Shown: positions 1 through 5,411, counted from the stretch's first letter. The stretch is DNA of 6,295 nt from an uncultured Ruminococcus sp. (GCA_902773065.1 CACYDD010000250.1:1-6295), one strand, 5' to 3'. Numbers and translations are program-made. The notes: a model not told the origin generated them from the letters alone.

Positions 1-249
1 AAAATAAAGATAAACCATGGAAATATAAAGAACCGGTTAAGGCTATGGAAGGGATTATTGCTGAGGATGAACAGTGCAGGCGGCCGCTGCCACGATAATG
101 CACGTTGTGAAAGTATGTGGACCAGAATGAAGGAAGAACTTTTTTACAGCAGAAACCACAAAACAGAAGATTATTCTGTTTCGGAACTAAAATCTATGGT
201 ATGGCGTTACTTCATATATATTTGGGAAGATTTTTTTGGTGACATTTAA
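1..249 (+). pseudogene. IS3-family transposase (OrfB, rve/DDE domain) C-terminal fragment, degraded
   Basis: A remnant of the catalytic (integrase-core) half of an IS3-family transposase. From the ATG at 67 the frame reads MNSAGGRCHDNARCESMW, the signature around the last catalytic Glu of the DDE triad (the E in ARCES), followed by MKEELFY and ELKSMVWRYFIYIW, all typical of IS3/IS150 OrfB. After the Trp at 223-225 the usual YWNNRRICSANGGLPP stretch is missing and the frame ends in an unrelated tail (EDFFGDI, stop 247-249), so the C-terminus is lost. To the left, the family's usual GIIQS before MNSAGG is matched only as GII in another frame (from base 3, about 51-59). This suggests a one-base insertion near 60-66. 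The first two catalytic Asp residues lie outside the window or are absent. No intact terminal inverted repeat is visible. The family is certain; the frameshift and left limit are inference. Confidence 0.8.
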
Positions 250-324
250 CGATCCTCCTTTTTTGTCTGGCATAATCATATATTATTGTCTGGCAAAAGT
301 CAATAGTTTTTTAAATTTTATCGC

Positions 325-355
325 AAAAATACCGCCCCGATTTTCTCAGGACGGT
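325..355 (-). terminator. Rho-independent terminator ending the rpn region
   Basis: Read on the minus strand, 355-331 folds into a 10-bp stem (two G-U pairs) with a GAAAA loop, followed by a T run at 330-325 (ATTTTT). The plus strand has no T run after the hairpin, so it works leftward only. It would end transcription from the Rpn gene after passing through the paralogue remnant. It probably belonged originally to the lost Rpn copy, whose remnant frame stops inside it (346-348). Confidence 0.75.
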
Positions 356-426
356 AAATTCATGAAGCAATTCCAAGCCTTTTGTCTTGCGGTGTATTCA
401 AGCCTTTTTTGAAGGTTTTGGAAATC
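346..426 (-). pseudogene. Remnant of a second Rpn-family gene (C-terminal fragment)
   Basis: On the minus strand this frame reads DFQNLQKRLEYTARQKA followed by WNCFMNLPS and a stop. The segment QKRLEYTARQKA is identical to residues of the intact Rpn protein next door, and the DNA behind it (375-411) matches 650-686 at 35 of 37 bases. A stop codon lies just before the D, so no gene start or nuclease core remains. I read it as the leftover tail of a tandem paralogue, or a partial duplication, next to the intact gene and upstream of the terminator at 325-355. Confidence 0.6.
375..411. repeat. 37-bp direct repeat, copy 1 (in the Rpn remnant)
   Basis: Matches 650-686 in the same orientation at 35 of 37 positions; differences are at 400 (A versus G at 675) and 403 (C versus T at 678). 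Flanking bases diverge at once on both sides. Confidence 0.9.
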
Positions 427-470
427 TCATCATCTGTTTCCACCATTTGAAAGCCCCCTGTTGTCAAACA

Positions 471-755
471 TTACATATTTAAAATACTATTGATTGTTTC
501 CTCACTCATACCGCTTTTACGCATTTTTTCTATAACCTGACTTTTACCTTTCTCTATACCTTTTTCTATACCTTTTTCTATACCTTTTTCTTCACCTAAA
601 CCATACCCACGCTCATAACTTTCTTCCATCATAGTATTGTAGTCATACAAAGCCTTTTGTCTTGCGGTGTATTCGAGTCTTTTTTGCTGATCTGCACTGA
701 TTTCTTCAAGCGTTTCATAGGCTGTTTTCAGATAGTCATTTTGTTTTGATAACAT
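471..755 (-). CDS. Predicted internally initiated small C-terminal Rpn protein (RpnS-like)
   Basis: Within the Rpn gene, in the same frame, the ATG at 755-753 is preceded by AAGGAGG (770-764) with an 8-nt spacer. That is a better initiation site than the one at the gene's own start. The product would be 94 residues (starting MLSKQNDYLKTAYE), without the nuclease core, carrying the charged helical region, the GIEK repeats and the C-terminal helix. In E. coli and other bacteria, Rpn genes are reported to make such small C-terminal proteins (RpnS), which bind and block the full-length toxin. The site is seen directly; production of the protein and its antitoxin role are inference from the family. 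The reading NKEEFEM could also give this sequence by codon choice alone. I see no clear separate promoter in front of it. Confidence 0.5.
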   Translation of the reverse strand: MLSKQNDYLKTAYETLEEISADQQKRLEYTARQKALYDYNTMMEESYERGYGLGEEKGIEKGIEKGIEKGKSQVIEKMRKSGMSEETINSILNM

Positions 756-1307
756 CTCAAACTCCTCCTTATTTTCAGCTTTGATGAATTTGATCCAGTC
801 ATAAAGTGCTGTGCCGTCGTTTGCCTGCGGAAGCTTAGGGAGTTCCACAATATGTATTTCCATAATATCTGTGTACTTGATATTTTCTGTATCCTCTCTT
901 AAATGATACACCGTATGGAAACGTTTTGTCTGACCGATATACTCAAAATCGAGAATATTGATCCCGATACATTTTTTGATGTTGGTATACTTCTTGTCGA
1001 TACCTACCTGTTCAACAAGCATTTTTGACACATAAAACGTGCTCCTGTCTGCCCATGCAGACATATAGGCAAGCTGTATTTCGATATCAATTTCTGTATC
1101 GTCATTCATGATCAATCTGACATCAAGAATTCCCTGCTTTTCGTCTTCATGTTCCTTAGGCAGATTGGTGTTTAATAACACTGTCGATTTTATCCTTGTG
1201 TCCTCAATATTCAAAACAGCACTCAGAAATCCTTTACGAACAATATCATTTCGCATTAGTTCTTTGAACGCAAAATCTACTTTTGGAAGCATGATAAATT
1301 CGCTCAT
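471..1307 (-). CDS. Rpn family recombination-promoting nuclease / putative transposase (PD-(D/E)XK)
   Basis: A 278-residue member of the Rpn (PDDEXK_2, TIGR01784) family: DNA endonucleases of transposase_31-like fold, described in E. coli as raising RecA-independent recombination and as antiphage toxins. The N-terminus (MLPKVDFAFKELM) is typical. The nuclease core holds GILDV (Asp62) and EIDIEIQ (Glu76, Gln78 in place of the canonical Lys, as usual in this family). A charged, probably coiled region (about 175-240) and a GIEK repeat tail (about 240-256) end in a helical segment. The frame is open to an ATG at 1343, but I choose 1307 because GAGGAG (1322-1317) lies 9 nt before it; the earlier ATG would lie upstream of the predicted transcript start. 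The gene has its own promoter (1332-1360). A second, internal start with a perfect Shine-Dalgarno lies at 755. Calling it a transposase would be misleading; nuclease is the better description. Confidence 0.9.
   Translation of the reverse strand: MSEFIMLPKVDFAFKELMRNDIVRKGFLSAVLNIEDTRIKSTVLLNTNLPKEHEDEKQGILDVRLIMNDDTEIDIEIQLAYMSAWADRSTFYVSKMLVEQVGIDKKYTNIKKCIGINILDFEYIGQTKRFHTVYHLREDTENIKYTDIMEIHIVELPKLPQANDGTALYDWIKFIKAENKEEFEMLSKQNDYLKTAYETLEEISADQQKRLEYTARQKALYDYNTMMEESYERGYGLGEEKGIEKGIEKGIEKGKSQVIEKMRKSGMSEETINSILNM
554..589. repeat. 12-bp tandem repeat, three perfect units, in rpn
   Basis: The unit CTATACCTTTTT occurs three times without change (554-565, 566-577, 578-589), with one degenerate unit on each side. 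On the minus strand it encodes the four-residue repeat GIEK in the Rpn tail. The unit is a multiple of three, so gain or loss by slippage changes tail length without a frameshift. Confidence 0.9.
650..686. repeat. 37-bp direct repeat, copy 2 (inside intact rpn)
   Basis: Second copy of the repeat at 375-411, lying inside the intact Rpn gene where it encodes QKRLEYTARQKA. Recombination between the two copies would remove 275 bp, replacing the gene's last roughly 60 codons with the short WNCFMNLPS tail of the remnant. Confidence 0.9.
764..770 (-). promoter_or_regulatory. Perfect internal Shine-Dalgarno inside rpn
   Basis: AAGGAGG on the minus strand, 8 nt (AGTTTGAG) upstream of the in-frame ATG at 755. 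It matches the full 16S anti-Shine-Dalgarno core and is the strongest such site in this part of the window. Confidence 0.7.
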
Positions 1308-1316
1308 CAAAACCAT

Positions 1317-1322
1317 CTCCTC
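1317..1322 (-). promoter_or_regulatory. Ribosome binding site deciding the rpn start
   Basis: GAGGAG on the minus strand, 9 nt before the ATG at 1307. The ATG at 1316-1314 abuts it and cannot use it; the ATG at 1343 has no purine-rich site at the right distance. Confidence 0.75.
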
Positions 1323-1331
1323 TTTATCAAT

Positions 1332-1360
1332 ATCATACCACATTTATCTTATTTTTACAA
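1332..1360 (-). promoter_or_regulatory. Predicted sigma-A promoter of rpn
   Basis: On the minus strand TTGTAA (1360-1355) and TATGAT (1337-1332) are separated by 17 bp, with TGG directly before the -10 (extended -10). Transcription would start near 1325, leaving a short leader that contains the GAGGAG site. The -35 box is inside the perfect inverted repeat 1351-1379. Confidence 0.6.
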
Positions 1361-1379
1361 TCGTTTTAATTGTAAAAAT
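1351..1379. repeat. Perfect 11-bp inverted repeat overlapping the rpn -35 box
   Basis: ATTTTTACAAT (1351-1361) and ATTGTAAAAAT (1369-1379) are exact reverse complements around a 7-base centre. No T run follows on the minus strand after the DUF218 gene, so a terminator is unlikely. An operator for a dimeric repressor of rpn is the more natural reading. Confidence 0.65.
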
Positions 1380-1415
1380 CCCCTTTGATACAGATGATAC
1401 AAATGCAGGAAGATG

Positions 1416-2219
1416 TTATTTTCTGAATATGACTTCATTCGCCAGAGCGAATATCTCTCTCGTGACAAGATTCGCTGTCAGGTATCTCGGCGTATCTGCA
1501 CTGACCGCTCCGCAGCGATAACCCTGCCGTCTGCATATGATCGATGCACGGTATTCGTGATACCAATCGGTAACGATCGCAAGATCCTCGCTTAGTCCGT
1601 TCTTTTTGATGATTTCCTCCGAAAAGCTGATATTTTCGTTCGTGTTGGTTGACCTGTCCTCAAGGTAAAGCCTGTCGGGAGAGATTCCCTTTTCGGTAAG
1701 GTAGTTATACATACACTGTGCTTCACTGATCTGCTCATCGTCACCCTTGCCGCCCGACAATACCGCCTTTGCCTCAGGCTTTGCCGTTAAATACTCATAA
1801 GCGGCATCCAGTCTCATCCGCAGCGTATGACTTGGTGCAGTACCCTTTACCTGACAACCCAGTACCACAACAGTCGCACCGTCTTCGGGCGGTTTTTTAG
1901 ACCCGTATATCATCAGTCCCAATGCTGTTCCCGTATATATCACAAACAATCCGACAAAAATAAAGAATACCGTCACTGCCGCTTTCCCTGCTTTCGTTTT
2001 TCTGAATTTTGACACCAGCTTTTTCAAAGGTTCAAAAATTACTGCACAGCCTGCCGTTACTGTAAAAATAAATATCCCCATCACACTGCCGAATGCGATA
2101 AACCTCGAATCCAGATACCAGTAGATCATAAAAGCCGAACCGACAATCACAGCCGCTCTTATGATGATTTCTGCTATTTTTCCTTTTCCGATTTTCTTTT
2201 GAACTTCTGTATTCTCCAT
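1416..2219 (-). CDS. DUF218 family (SanA/ElyC/YdcF-like) membrane-anchored protein
   Basis: A 267-residue protein with a basic N-terminus, three predicted membrane helices (about 16-36, 41-63 and 79-105) and a C-terminal DUF218 domain (about 115-262). Domain motifs are VVVLGCQVKG (117-126), LSGGKGDDEQISEA (154-167), LEDRSTNTNENISFS (186-200) and IVTDWYHEYRAS (215-226), the conserved Gly-rich, Glu, Thr-Asn and His/Arg positions of the family. E. coli SanA and ElyC affect envelope integrity and vancomycin sensitivity, and ElyC acts in peptidoglycan or lipid-carrier homeostasis; YdcF binds S-adenosylmethionine. The biochemical activity is not settled. The start is supported by GGAG 8 nt upstream of the ATG. 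The gene has its own promoter (2257-2286). It shows no clear terminator, so some transcripts may continue into rpn. An envelope role is inference. Confidence 0.88.
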   Translation of the reverse strand: MENTEVQKKIGKGKIAEIIIRAAVIVGSAFMIYWYLDSRFIAFGSVMGIFIFTVTAGCAVIFEPLKKLVSKFRKTKAGKAAVTVFFIFVGLFVIYTGTALGLMIYGSKKPPEDGATVVVLGCQVKGTAPSHTLRMRLDAAYEYLTAKPEAKAVLSGGKGDDEQISEAQCMYNYLTEKGISPDRLYLEDRSTNTNENISFSEEIIKKNGLSEDLAIVTDWYHEYRASIICRRQGYRCGAVSADTPRYLTANLVTREIFALANEVIFRK

Positions 2220-2256
2220 TTTTTACACTCCATTTTATTTTGAATATCTTACACTA

Positions 2257-2286
2257 ATTATAATCCATTTAATGCGGCAATGTTAC
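2257..2286 (-). promoter_or_regulatory. Predicted sigma-A promoter of the DUF218 gene
   Basis: On the minus strand a perfect TATAAT (2262-2257) with GTAACA (2286-2281) 18 bp upstream, 4 of 6 matches to TTGACA. Transcription would start near 2250, giving a leader of about 30 nt before the ATG at 2219. Confidence 0.55.
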
Positions 2287-2306
2287 AAAAAAATTTAAAT
2301 TTTTTT
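2287..2306. repeat. 20-bp all-A/T palindrome
   Basis: Seven A, TTTAAA, seven T: a perfect palindrome located just upstream of the -35 of the DUF218 promoter. It could act as a bent A-tract/UP-like element or an easily melted site; it is not placed to terminate any gene. Confidence 0.6.
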
Positions 2307-2378
2307 CAAAAAACCACTTGACTTTTAAAATATACAACCTGTTATCATTTAGTTACAAAATATTACAAAAAATAAACT

Positions 2379-2438
2379 GTTGAAAAGTTATTCACCATAT
2401 CAACATGGGGTAAAACCCGATGTATTCAACTTTTCAAC
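2379..2438. repeat. Nested inverted repeat in the intergenic region
   Basis: The outer arms GTTGAAAAGTT (2379-2389) and AACTTTTCAAC (2428-2438) are perfect 11-bp reverse complements. Inside them ACATGGG (2403-2409) pairs with CCC-g-ATGT (2416-2423) with one bulged G. No T run follows the outer arm on either strand, so it does not look like an intrinsic terminator. Confidence 0.65.
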
Positions 2439-2506
2439 CGAGTTTTCAACATTCATTCACGGAGTTTTCCCCTCTTTTAACATAGTTTTCAACATTTACA
2501 CATTGT

Positions 2507-2527
2507 ATAATTCTAATTCAGAATTAT
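2507..2527. repeat. 8-bp perfect inverted repeat downstream of the DUF6512 gene
   Basis: ATAATTCT (2507-2514) and AGAATTAT (2520-2527) with a 5-base loop. The stem is all but one pair A/T on each arm and has no following T run, so it is a poor terminator; a protein-binding palindrome is possible. Confidence 0.45.
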
Positions 2528-2574
2528 TACGTTGAAAAAATAATCTTCATAAAAATAAAAAAACAATTTTGTAA

Positions 2575-3105
2575 TCAATAATTGAGAATCCTTCCGTAAA
2601 AACCGCCCACAAAATCATAAAATACCCCCCACTTCGGAGGATAAAAGGTTAATATGATGATCAAAAATATCATCGCCATTAAGGACAGAATAAGCGGCAC
2701 ACAGAAAATTTCACACATAACTTTGGAAGCATACAGTCTGTAGCCAACAATTTGTGCAAGTATGATTCCCAGACCGCCTGCTGCATATACGGTATATTCC
2801 GAAAAATTTACCGGCAGAAAATGAAACAGCATTGAAACCGACAGCACCGCTGCACACAAGACATACATTCCAATCAGTTTGGAACACACAAAATGCAGCA
2901 GTGACGGCCGCAGACAGGAGAGCTCAATGATGATCCAGTTGATATACACCAGACCAAACGGCTTGTAAATTTCCCATGCAGAATTGTTTACACTTGATAT
3001 GATCAGACTCCATGCTGCTTTATCCGACCATATATAGGAAAAATGAATGATCAGTCCGCACCCGAAGATCATCACCGCACCAATATAAGGAAATAATTTC
3101 TTCAC
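2575..3105 (-). CDS. DUF6512 family integral membrane protein
   Basis: A 176-residue hydrophobic protein with about five membrane helices (roughly 5-25, 47-64, 75-98, 104-124, 131-155). Features recalled from the DUF6512 family are the N-terminal IGxxxIFxxGxxIHFxYxWS stretch, SVNNSAWEIYKP (38-49, family SVNESVWEHLK) and the C-terminal TFYPPKWGVFYD...GFYG (153-171). The function of the family is unknown; conserved Asn, Glu and Trp near the second helix suggest a common substrate or partner, which is inference. The start is GTG. It is supported by GGTGAT (3114-3109), which matches the distal part of the anti-Shine-Dalgarno complement and so sits close to the start. The N-terminus also fits the family at this point. 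The gene starts 31 bp beyond the terminator of the GH31 gene. A TATAAT at 3125-3120 could be its -10, but the -35 is poor and the transcript would start inside the ribosome site. Confidence 0.8.
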   Translation of the reverse strand: MKKLFPYIGAVMIFGCGLIIHFSYIWSDKAAWSLIISSVNNSAWEIYKPFGLVYINWIIIELSCLRPSLLHFVCSKLIGMYVLCAAVLSVSMLFHFLPVNFSEYTVYAAGGLGIILAQIVGYRLYASKVMCEIFCVPLILSLMAMIFLIIILTFYPPKWGVFYDFVGGFYGRILNY

Positions 3106-3136
3106 GCTATCACCGTTTGATTATATGAAGAGCCTG

Positions 3137-3174
3137 AAAAAAATATAACCTCTGCACAAGAGCTGTGCAGAGGT
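3137..3174 (-). terminator. Rho-independent terminator of the GH31 gene
   Basis: A perfect 10-bp stem (3165-3174 with 3148-3157) and a 7-nt loop; on the minus strand it is followed by TATA and then seven T (3143-3137). It starts 13 bp after the stop of the GH31 gene. Confidence 0.85.
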
Positions 3175-3187
3175 ATTTGTTCATTGA

Positions 3188-5251
3188 TCAGAACAGTGAA
3201 AGCTTTACAATCGTTTTTGAGGAAACAGCACCAAGGATGCCGTCAACATCTTTAACTTCAAAGGAAACCATATTGTCAGGGTTATCATAATCCTTTGATA
3301 CACCGTCATCCTCATACATCAGATATTCAATATTATCATCTGTATAAGCAATGATCTCAAACATAGAGGTATCCATATTGTCAGTACACTGTGTCGTACG
3401 GCAAAGCGGCAGAAGTTTGTTTTTGCGTATAAAAAGCGGTACTTCATTAATGGCAGCCGGAATATAGTGCATACCCTTTTTCATGATCTGATATCTGCGG
3501 ACAGAAGACGACTTGAATACAACCAGAAGCATATCCTCGGGAAGATATACATATCTTCCGATCGCATTCTGTTCATAGATCGGTGCGATCATAATGCTTT
3601 CACCGACAAGCAGCTGATCTTCAACCGTTCTTGCGAAATTATCCGCCGGATATTCAAATGAAAGCGGCTTGAACATCATATCATTGTTCAGGCACGATTT
3701 CATATATTCACTGTAAAGATACGGAATCAGGCTATAACGGATCGACACAATATTTCTGAAGTCCTCCGTATCACCAAGGTTATAGCACTCCTGACGGCGT
3801 GTGCCTGCTGCTGCATGGTTACGCATCAGCGGTGTAAAGATACCGAATCCAAGCCAGCGCATCATAAGATCTCTTGTACAGTTCGCACCAAACCCACCAA
3901 GGTCTGCACCGCTGTAAAGATAACCGCACATATTCAGAGACGGCATCATTTTGATATTAAGAAGAAGATGTGACCACCATGACTGGTTATCACCTGTCCA
4001 GATACCGCCCCAGCGGTGACTTCCGATATAGGACGCACGAGAGAAAAGCAGTAATCTCTTATCTGGTGCGATCTGATCAAATGCTTCGCCTGCAGCTCTG
4101 GTCATGTTGGCACCGTAAAGGTTATGTACCTGATCGTGACGGACAATGTTACCGTCCATATTATGATAAAAGCTTTGATAATCCTTCATTCTGTTGGAAA
4201 GGCCTGATACCTTATCTCTCAGCTCAAAGAATTTTCCCGGCTCATTAGTATTGAAATCAAAATCATCGAGATATTCCTTTGCCTCCTGAATCCCTTCTTC
4301 TGTAAAGAACATTGCAGGCTCGTTCATATCATTCCAGAAGCCTTCAATACCGCTGTCGATCAGCACCTTATATTTTGAACCGAACCACATTCTTGCATTT
4401 GTATTCATAAAATCAGGAAAATGGGTTCTTCCCGGCCAGACACCGGCAACAAAATCCGAACCGTCGGCCTTTTTGCAGAAAAGCTGATACTGTTTGCCTT
4501 CCTCATAAATATCATAGCCTTCTTCGATTTTAACACCTGCATCAATGATCGGTACAAGGCGAATTCCCTGTTCTCTCATTTCCTTAACAAATTCAGGGAA
4601 ATTCGGGAAACGCTCCTCACTTACCGTGAAGTCCTTATATCCTTCCATATAATCGATATCAAGATAAACTGCATCAAGAGGAATACCACTGTCACGGTAC
4701 TTTTTGACAACCTCACGAATCTCGTCCTCACTCATATAGCTCCAGCGGCTCTGCTGATAGCCGAAAGCCCATTTCGGTGCAATATAGCTTCTGCCAATCA
4801 TTTCTCTGAACTGCTTTACAATTTCGTAAGCACTTTTGCCTTCGATCACATAAACCGTAAAATCCTTACAGCCCGGCTCAATATTCAGCATATCATAGGA
4901 AGTATATCCGATATCAAATTTTACCTCACTTGCACAATCAATAAAGAATCCAACGCTGATCATACCGGTAACAACAATAAAATTATGCGCTCCGTAAAGT
5001 GACTGTTTTTCCTCTGTCTGATACGGTTCATCGGAGCAGAAGCTGCGGTAAAGTCCGCCTCTTTTATTCATTCCTCTGTTAGCTTCGCCCAGACCATATA
5101 CAATATCATCGCTTTCCATTGCATAATTGAATATGATCTTATCATTCATTTCTATCTCGCTGAGATACTGAACAGGACCTTCCTCCTGCTCGATCTGAGC
5201 AACGACGGCATTTGTCTCGATCGGATTACCATAGACATATTTTTTCACCAT
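3188..5251 (-). CDS. Glycoside hydrolase family 31 alpha-glucosidase
   Basis: A 687-residue cytoplasmic enzyme (no signal peptide) that removes alpha-linked glucose from the non-reducing end of short oligosaccharides. Layout: N-terminal galactose-mutarotase-like beta-sandwich (about 1-150), catalytic (beta/alpha)8 barrel (about 155-515), then C-terminal beta-domains. The nucleophile is Asp308 in FWNDMNEP (305-312) and the acid/base Asp421 in WTGDN (418-422). Substrate-pocket residues include Asp198 and Asp200 (LDIDY), Arg405 (FSRAS) and His479 (MRNHA). It is clearly related over its length to the Blautia obeum GH31 enzyme (about 663 residues). That enzyme prefers alpha-1,6 links, set partly by a Trp in the QSRW motif. 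Here the Trp is kept (Trp170), so isomaltose-type substrates are predicted. The start has GAGGG 6 nt upstream. Its own promoter and terminator make it a single-gene unit; no transporter or regulator is nearby. Confidence 0.95.
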   Translation of the reverse strand: MVKKYVYGNPIETNAVVAQIEQEEGPVQYLSEIEMNDKIIFNYAMESDDIVYGLGEANRGMNKRGGLYRSFCSDEPYQTEEKQSLYGAHNFIVVTGMISVGFFIDCASEVKFDIGYTSYDMLNIEPGCKDFTVYVIEGKSAYEIVKQFREMIGRSYIAPKWAFGYQQSRWSYMSEDEIREVVKKYRDSGIPLDAVYLDIDYMEGYKDFTVSEERFPNFPEFVKEMREQGIRLVPIIDAGVKIEEGYDIYEEGKQYQLFCKKADGSDFVAGVWPGRTHFPDFMNTNARMWFGSKYKVLIDSGIEGFWNDMNEPAMFFTEEGIQEAKEYLDDFDFNTNEPGKFFELRDKVSGLSNRMKDYQSFYHNMDGNIVRHDQVHNLYGANMTRAAGEAFDQIAPDKRLLLFSRASYIGSHRWGGIWTGDNQSWWSHLLLNIKMMPSLNMCGYLYSGADLGGFGANCTRDLMMRWLGFGIFTPLMRNHAAAGTRRQECYNLGDTEDFRNIVSIRYSLIPYLYSEYMKSCLNNDMMFKPLSFEYPADNFARTVEDQLLVGESIMIAPIYEQNAIGRYVYLPEDMLLVVFKSSSVRRYQIMKKGMHYIPAAINEVPLFIRKNKLLPLCRTTQCTDNMDTSMFEIIAYTDDNIEYLMYEDDGVSKDYDNPDNMVSFEVKDVDGILGAVSSKTIVKLSLF

Positions 5252-5307
5252 ATTAAGCCCTCTTTCCGAACCGGATGTTCACGGTTTCAATTTTCTCAAT
5301 CTCACTT

Positions 5308-5336
5308 ATTATAACACATCCTTCTGCAAATTTCCA
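5308..5336 (-). promoter_or_regulatory. Predicted sigma-A promoter of the GH31 gene
   Basis: On the minus strand a perfect TATAAT (5313-5308) preceded by TGT (extended -10), with TGGAAA (5336-5331) 17 bp upstream, 4 of 6 matches to TTGACA. The leader would be about 50 nt. It holds only a weak 5-bp hairpin (5269-5286) and no recognisable CcpA cre site. Confidence 0.65.
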
Positions 5337-5378
5337 CTTTTTTTACACATTTGTAACTTTGAACAATTTTATTTTACA

Positions 5379-5411
5379 GAAAAAAGCTGTAACGCAAATA
5401 CGTCACAGCTT
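5379..5411 (-). terminator. Rho-independent terminator of the small acidic protein gene
   Basis: On the minus strand AAGCTGTGACG (5411-5401) pairs with CGTTACAGCTT (5394-5384) as an 11-bp stem with one G-U pair and a 6-nt loop, running into a six-T tract (5385-5380). It lies 5 bp after the stop codon and separates this gene from the GH31 promoter. Confidence 0.85.

Larger units (their letters stand above)
2220..2574. other. 355-bp AT-rich intergenic region with repeated TTTTCAAC octamers
   Basis: No gene is visible. Besides the DUF218 promoter, the octamer TTTTCAAC occurs five times counting both strands: reverse at 2379-2386 and 2531-2538, forward at 2431-2438, 2443-2450 and 2486-2493. Three are followed at once by DnaA-box look-alikes: TTATTCACC (2388-2396, 8 of 9 to TTATNCACA), ATTCATTCAC (2451-2460) and ATTTACACA (2494-2502, 7 of 9). 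The block 2281-2375 next to it is almost pure A/T. The mixture resembles Firmicutes oriC-type sequence, but the neighbouring genes are not dnaA or dnaN, so a working origin is doubtful. A DnaA-binding or other regulator-binding locus, or a decayed element, is equally possible. Confidence 0.5.

Noticed and set aside
360..446. A 28-codon minus-strand frame (MVETDDEISKTF...) with AGGGGG 7 nt upstream of its ATG
   Set aside because: It runs through the Rpn remnant in a different frame from the one matching Rpn protein, so it is most likely a chance product of decay despite the good ribosome site.
547..601. Regular short repeats as a possible CRISPR array
   Set aside because: The 12-bp units are contiguous with no spacers and encode an in-frame protein repeat in Rpn.
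1308..1343. Longer Rpn start at the ATG at 1343
   Set aside because: It has no ribosome site, lies upstream of the predicted transcription start, and adds 12 residues not typical of the family, whereas 1307 has GAGGAG at 9 nt.
1108..1521. Plus-strand open frame of 137 codons
   Set aside because: It is antisense to rpn and the DUF218 gene, with no ribosome site or recognisable protein; it is a shadow of real genes.
2318..2348. Plus-strand TTGACT ... TATCAT promoter-like pair
   Set aside because: Spacing is 19 bp, the -10 is weak, and no plus-strand gene follows; such matches are expected by chance in AT-rich DNA.
4421..5002. Plus-strand open frame of 193 codons
   Set aside because: It is fully antisense to the GH31 gene, whose catalytic motifs are intact; the frame has no family features.
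5269..5286. Small hairpin in the GH31 leader (AACCG/CGGTT)
   Set aside because: Only 5 bp with an 8-nt loop; no riboswitch, T-box or operator pattern could be recognised around it.
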